A DNA stretch of 7,403 bases, taken from the NCBI GenBank assembly GCA_020847775.1, contig JADLBI010000157.1, positions 1-7,403 of the forward strand. The letters run 5' to 3'. Of the stretch, positions 4,316-7,403 are shown piece by piece. The notes under the pieces were generated by a model. It made no database searches and had not been told where the DNA came from. It saw only the letters and a program-made list of their open reading frames with translations. The first letter of the stretch is position 1. Each line of letters opens with the position of its first letter. Both the position numbers and the translations under genes were made by a program. The DNA is from Opitutaceae bacterium (GTDB lineage Bacteria > Verrucomicrobiota > Verrucomicrobiia > Opitutales > Opitutaceae).

Positions 4316-6610
4316 TCACGCCTTTGTCTCGCAGGTGAACCGACTCGCCAGCTCAAAATTCCGCGCCGCCGCTGCGACGCACTCCAAGTGCCAGACCGGT
4401 TCGTAGCGGTGGTCGATCCCGTCTTGAAACTGGCGTAGCCCGGCCGCCCACGGCACCTCCAGCGTCAGCCGCCAGCCGGGGATCTCCAACATCGCGCGCT
4501 GGTTGGTCTCGTCGATTACCCACGGCACGCGCGAGTGCAGATGAAACACGACCGGGCCGGCCGCCTTCAGCGAAAAGCGGTCGATAACCGTGAACCTCCC
4601 AGGGTCGTCCGCCACGATCTCCCGTTCGGCGACCGTCGCCACCTCGCGCCAGACGTGCGCAAGATTAACCCGTGCGCGCAGCCGGCGCGCGTCACCTTGG
4701 CCTTCCGGAATTACAGCCACTTCCGGCGATGATTGTTGTGCGCAACCGCCATCGGGCCGCACCGGGCCGGCGATATTGTGCAACTCACTCCGCTTCATGG
4801 TGTGGGTGCGTGGATCGTCGTAGCGCACCACTCCGCGATCGATCAGCACCGGCGTGGTGTCGAGCTCGAGGGTGAACGCGCCTTTGTCAAAATGCGTGTG
4901 GCTCGCCCGCGCCTTGCAACCGCTAAGATGCAGCCGCACCGCGCGGCCCGGGGTCATCTCGCGACGGCTGGTAAGCTGCCCCGTGTGCGGCAAAACGCCA
5001 AATGTGGGCACGACGCACTCCGGTGCTGGCAAATCGTCGGGCGCGGCGATAAACGCAAAAGGGCCGTCGATCATATACTGCCGATAATAAGTCGCGCCCC
5101 GCAGTTGCAGCAGTGTGGCCTGCGCGATGCGCGGATACACATCGTCGGGGAAAAGCCCCGCGAGGATCGCGATGGTGTCGCCGGTGAACCGGTCGTTGCT
5201 GTTGTCACCGTCCATCAACACGCCGCCGGAGCTCATGGCCGACATGGTCGCCACAAACCGGCCGCTCAACGCCAATCGCGGCGGCAACACCTCGCTCAAT
5301 GGGTGCCCGCTCGCCCGCGCGTAGGCCAACAGCCCGGGCAGCACCGCCTGCAAGGTCACACTAAAATAGCCCACGCCCTCGTCCACTCCGCCGTCAGGCA
5401 GCAAATAGTGGTCCATCCCCTCCCGTAGATCGTTGAACGCCTGCTCGACATACGGCCGCACGCGCGGCCAGGACGGCTCCAACACCAGCGCGCCAAAAAT
5501 CCGCGCGCGGCAGAACCACGGCCCTTGGTTCATCGTATAAACATACTCCCACTTCACCATGTCGCGCTGGATGACACTCACGCCCTTGTCCCAAATCGCC
5601 GTGCGCACCAGATCCCGCGCCCGCTCGGTGAGCGCGAAGTGCAGCCAGTCGTAAAGCAACGCGCAGGTCGTCGTGGCCATCTCCTCCAGAAAACAGCGTT
5701 GATCCCAAGTGGAGCCACGGGCGCGACTCTCGGCCGACTGGCACCAATGCCGCGTGTGCGCAAAGCACATCAGGTAACGCAACGCATGACGGATCAGTCC
5801 GGTATCCTCGCGTAGTAATCCAATTAGCGCGCACAACACCGGTTCGGCGAACCACGTGGCCCGGCCCTGTTCGCGAGCGCGCAAATAGCGGTAATCCGAC
5901 CACGGCAGATAGTCGTCAATATCGGTCTCAGGCGCGAGGCCGAGAGACTCCCTGGCGCGCTTTTCGATTTCGGCCAGATGCGCCCGCCACACCGGTTTCA
6001 CCGCCTTAGCGCGCAACCGCGGCAGGTCGGCCGCATCAAATAGTAGCCCGCGCGCGAACTTTACTTCGCCCCATTCCTCGACGGGCAAAATCAACCCCTC
6101 CCACTTGGCATCATACTGGGGCCGGGCCGCGGCTAAGCTCCGCGCCAGTGCCGCGTCGGCCGCGCCCCACCAGTGCAGCCCGACCATGCCCGGCCCCGGT
6201 TGCGCGACCCGGAACGTGGCGCGCAGCGCCGTCACCCGCCATCCGCCGATCGCCCGCGTGATCTCACTCCTCGCGCCGCGACCCTCGACGGCGTCGCCCA
6301 GCGATTGCCAACCGTCCGGGCGTCGCGCCTCAAAACGCACGCTCACTCCGGTCGGCAGCACGAGGCAGAAAATATATTCGTCAAACCGCGCGGGCAACTC
6401 CGGTAGCTCGAGTGAAATCGCCCCCACCGTGTCACCGACGGCGGCATGATCCCAGATCAACTTGGTGCTGTCCCAATAATGAGCGTGCCGGAACCTCGGC
6501 ACACCCGCCTCCACCGTAAAGGGCAGTTGGACGGCGATGCGCTCGTCGTGAAAAGGCGCGAAAATGATTTCCGCGGGATTAAGCTCAAGCAGGGGCAGCG
6601 ATACGGGCAT
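4316..6610 (-). CDS. Heparinase II/III-family polysaccharide or oligosaccharide lyase
   Basis: This 764-residue protein belongs to the heparinase II/III superfamily, whose members cleave uronic-acid polysaccharides by beta-elimination. Three parts are visible: an N-terminal beta-rich domain (about 1-170); an alpha/alpha toroid beginning with the family motif FARGLLFDAADLPRLRAK (about 185-205) and including MNQGPW (360-365) and DGGVDEGVGYF (406-416, with Y415); and a C-terminal beta-sheet domain with the heparinase_II_III signature SHTHFDKG (H571, H573, D575), LIDRGVVRYD (589-598) and SELHN (to N612). Y415 and H571 or H573 are candidate catalytic residues by family analogy. No signal peptide is present, suggesting cytoplasmic action on imported oligosaccharides. 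Length and layout resemble PL15-type exolyases, but I cannot assign PL family or substrate. ATG 6610 is the first possible ATG start, since an in-frame TAA lies 12 bases upstream; the G run before it is too close for an ideal ribosome binding site. Confidence 0.88.
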   Translation of the reverse strand: MPVSLPLLELNPAEIIFAPFHDERIAVQLPFTVEAGVPRFRHAHYWDSTKLIWDHAAVGDTVGAISLELPELPARFDEYIFCLVLPTGVSVRFEARRPDGWQSLGDAVEGRGARSEITRAIGGWRVTALRATFRVAQPGPGMVGLHWWGAADAALARSLAAARPQYDAKWEGLILPVEEWGEVKFARGLLFDAADLPRLRAKAVKPVWRAHLAEIEKRARESLGLAPETDIDDYLPWSDYRYLRAREQGRATWFAEPVLCALIGLLREDTGLIRHALRYLMCFAHTRHWCQSAESRARGSTWDQRCFLEEMATTTCALLYDWLHFALTERARDLVRTAIWDKGVSVIQRDMVKWEYVYTMNQGPWFCRARIFGALVLEPSWPRVRPYVEQAFNDLREGMDHYLLPDGGVDEGVGYFSVTLQAVLPGLLAYARASGHPLSEVLPPRLALSGRFVATMSAMSSGGVLMDGDNSNDRFTGDTIAILAGLFPDDVYPRIAQATLLQLRGATYYRQYMIDGPFAFIAAPDDLPAPECVVPTFGVLPHTGQLTSRREMTPGRAVRLHLSGCKARASHTHFDKGAFTLELDTTPVLIDRGVVRYDDPRTHTMKRSELHNIAGPVRPDGGCAQQSSPEVAVIPEGQGDARRLRARVNLAHVWREVATVAEREIVADDPGRFTVIDRFSLKAAGPVVFHLHSRVPWVIDETNQRAMLEIPGWRLTLEVPWAAGLRQFQDGIDHRYEPVWHLECVAAAARNFELASRFTCETKA

Positions 6611-6619
6611 ACCCCCACT

Positions 6620-6629
6620 GGCTTAAGCC
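6620..6629. promoter_or_regulatory. 10-bp palindrome just upstream of the lyase start
   Basis: GGCTTAAGCC is a perfect palindrome 9 bases before the lyase ATG, inside the 91-bp gap to the PhyH-like gene. Its central TTAA stands out in GC-rich DNA. It could be a regulator site or a small RNA stem over the ribosome binding region; it also supplies the in-frame TAA that limits the start. On the minus strand TTGCCG lies 16 bases before TTAAGC, a weak possible -35/-10 pair. Confidence 0.35.
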
Positions 6630-6701
6630 GACCCCACCTACGCGGCAACCGCATACTGGCACCGAGACTTGCAATCAGGTCAGCGCCCGGGTGCGGCTGG
6701 A

Positions 6702-7403
6702 TTACTGCACCACGCTCGCCGGCCAGCGACGGAACGCCGAAAACTTGGCATTCGTGCGGTCGTAGGTTTCGCGGCGCCGCACGTATTCGGCATAGTCGGT
6801 GACCTCATCCGCATGCTTCACACTGTGCACGAGAAAATCGGCCTCGGGTGGATAACAGGCGACGTTGCCCTTCTCGTAGAAATCGGGATTGGCGTTGCCC
6901 TCAGCGTCCAGCGTTTCGGGCCAGAGCCCGACATTGTTGGGTGCCTCCGCCGACTGGTAGCGCAGATCGATGCTCCAGCGGATGTGGTCGGAATAGTTTG
7001 GCGTCGAACAATGCGGCGTGCGGTTGGTCATGAATACCACCCCGCCGCGCGGACACTTCGCCGTGATGGCGTGCCGCGGATCGTCCGGCAGATCTTCATC
7101 ATTGATCACAAGGAAGCCCGCATTGCCCCCGGTATGGTGGGTGGCAACCTTGCCTTGATGCGTGCGCGGGAGGATTTGCATACAGCCGTTTTCCACCGTC
7201 GCATCCACCAGCGGAATCCAGCAGGTGATGATCAACTGGGTGTCGCAATGCGGGCTGAAGTAACCGCTATCCTGATGCCACGGCACCACGCCTCGTCCGA
7301 TGCTCGGTAGTTTCGGCCGGACTCGGTAAACGGATGAAGCGACGATTTCCTCCGTGCCCAGCAGGTCGCCCACTGCCGCAAGCAGTTTCGGATGCGCGAT
7401 CAC
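6702..7403 (-). CDS. PhyH-family Fe(II)/2-oxoglutarate dioxygenase (5' end outside window)
   Basis: The visible 233 codons encode most of a phytanoyl-CoA dioxygenase-family oxygenase, which uses Fe(II), O2 and 2-oxoglutarate to hydroxylate a small molecule. The iron-binding triad is complete: WHQDSGYF gives H43 and D45 (window numbering), and TNRTPHCSTPN gives H131. R142 in IRWSIDLRY lies 11 residues after that His, the spacing that human PHYH uses to bind 2-oxoglutarate. The LPRTHQGK and NGCMQILP elements are also usual for the family. The gene ends with TAA at 6704-6702. The frame is open to the right edge; the GTG at 7403-7401 is probably internal, because members normally have a further 50 or more N-terminal residues. 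Bacterial members act on varied substrates, so none can be named. The lyase gene follows after 91 bases in the same direction, and the two may share a transcript. Confidence 0.9.
   Translation of the reverse strand: MIAHPKLLAAVGDLLGTEEIVASSVYRVRPKLPSIGRGVVPWHQDSGYFSPHCDTQLIITCWIPLVDATVENGCMQILPRTHQGKVATHHTGGNAGFLVINDEDLPDDPRHAITAKCPRGGVVFMTNRTPHCSTPNYSDHIRWSIDLRYQSAEAPNNVGLWPETLDAEGNANPDFYEKGNVACYPPEADFLVHSVKHADEVTDYAEYVRRRETYDRTNAKFSAFRRWPASVVQ

Noticed and set aside
4733..5428. 231-codon plus-strand frame inside the lyase gene
   Set aside because: Its composition is rich in R, H, A and Q without a known motif, and it lies wholly opposite a well-supported gene.
6669..7310. 213-codon plus-strand frame opposite the PhyH-like gene
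   Set aside because: The minus-strand frame has a complete iron-binding triad; the plus-strand product has no recognisable motif.

Overview
The window is GC-rich and carries carbohydrate-active and periplasmic proteins in a style I associate with Verrucomicrobiota (Opitutaceae-like). The reasons are a secreted right-handed beta-helix protein, a heparinase II/III-like lyase beside a PhyH-type dioxygenase, and an intergenic 'ATCCGTG.. / ATTCGCG..' repeat of a type I recall from such genomes. This placement is inference; there is no rRNA or marker gene to settle it.

Layout. The left edge holds a C-rich tract and a 35-codon remnant of a VOC/glyoxalase gene (27-134, +). Next comes a large beta-helix protein, probably an exported glycoside hydrolase or lyase (198-2393, +), whose start is uncertain. 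It faces a leftward toxin-antitoxin pair of the MazEF type (2587-3181). The antitoxin looks intact; the toxin is split by an apparent one-base deletion. A long imperfect inverted repeat (2409-2493) lies between these convergent genes. The stretch from 3182 to 3443 has no gene but holds small inverted repeats and a block of 10-nt-periodic repeat units. From 3444 to the right edge everything reads leftward: an exported FKBP-type prolyl isomerase fused to a TPR-like tail (3444-4235), a heparinase II/III-family lyase without a signal peptide (4316-6610), and a PhyH-family Fe(II)/2-oxoglutarate dioxygenase that runs off the right edge (6702-7403).

How it fits together. The PhyH and lyase genes are codirectional with a 91-bp gap and may form a small catabolic unit, with the lyase probably acting on oligosaccharides in the cytoplasm. 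The beta-helix protein could act outside the cytoplasm on a related glycan, but it is on the other strand, beyond the toxin-antitoxin pair, so the link is only suggestive. The region from about 1 to 200 and from 2394 to 3443 looks like a patchwork of gene remnants, a decaying toxin-antitoxin pair and palindromic repeats. I see no convincing novel defence system, CRISPR array, tRNA, rRNA or intact insertion sequence.
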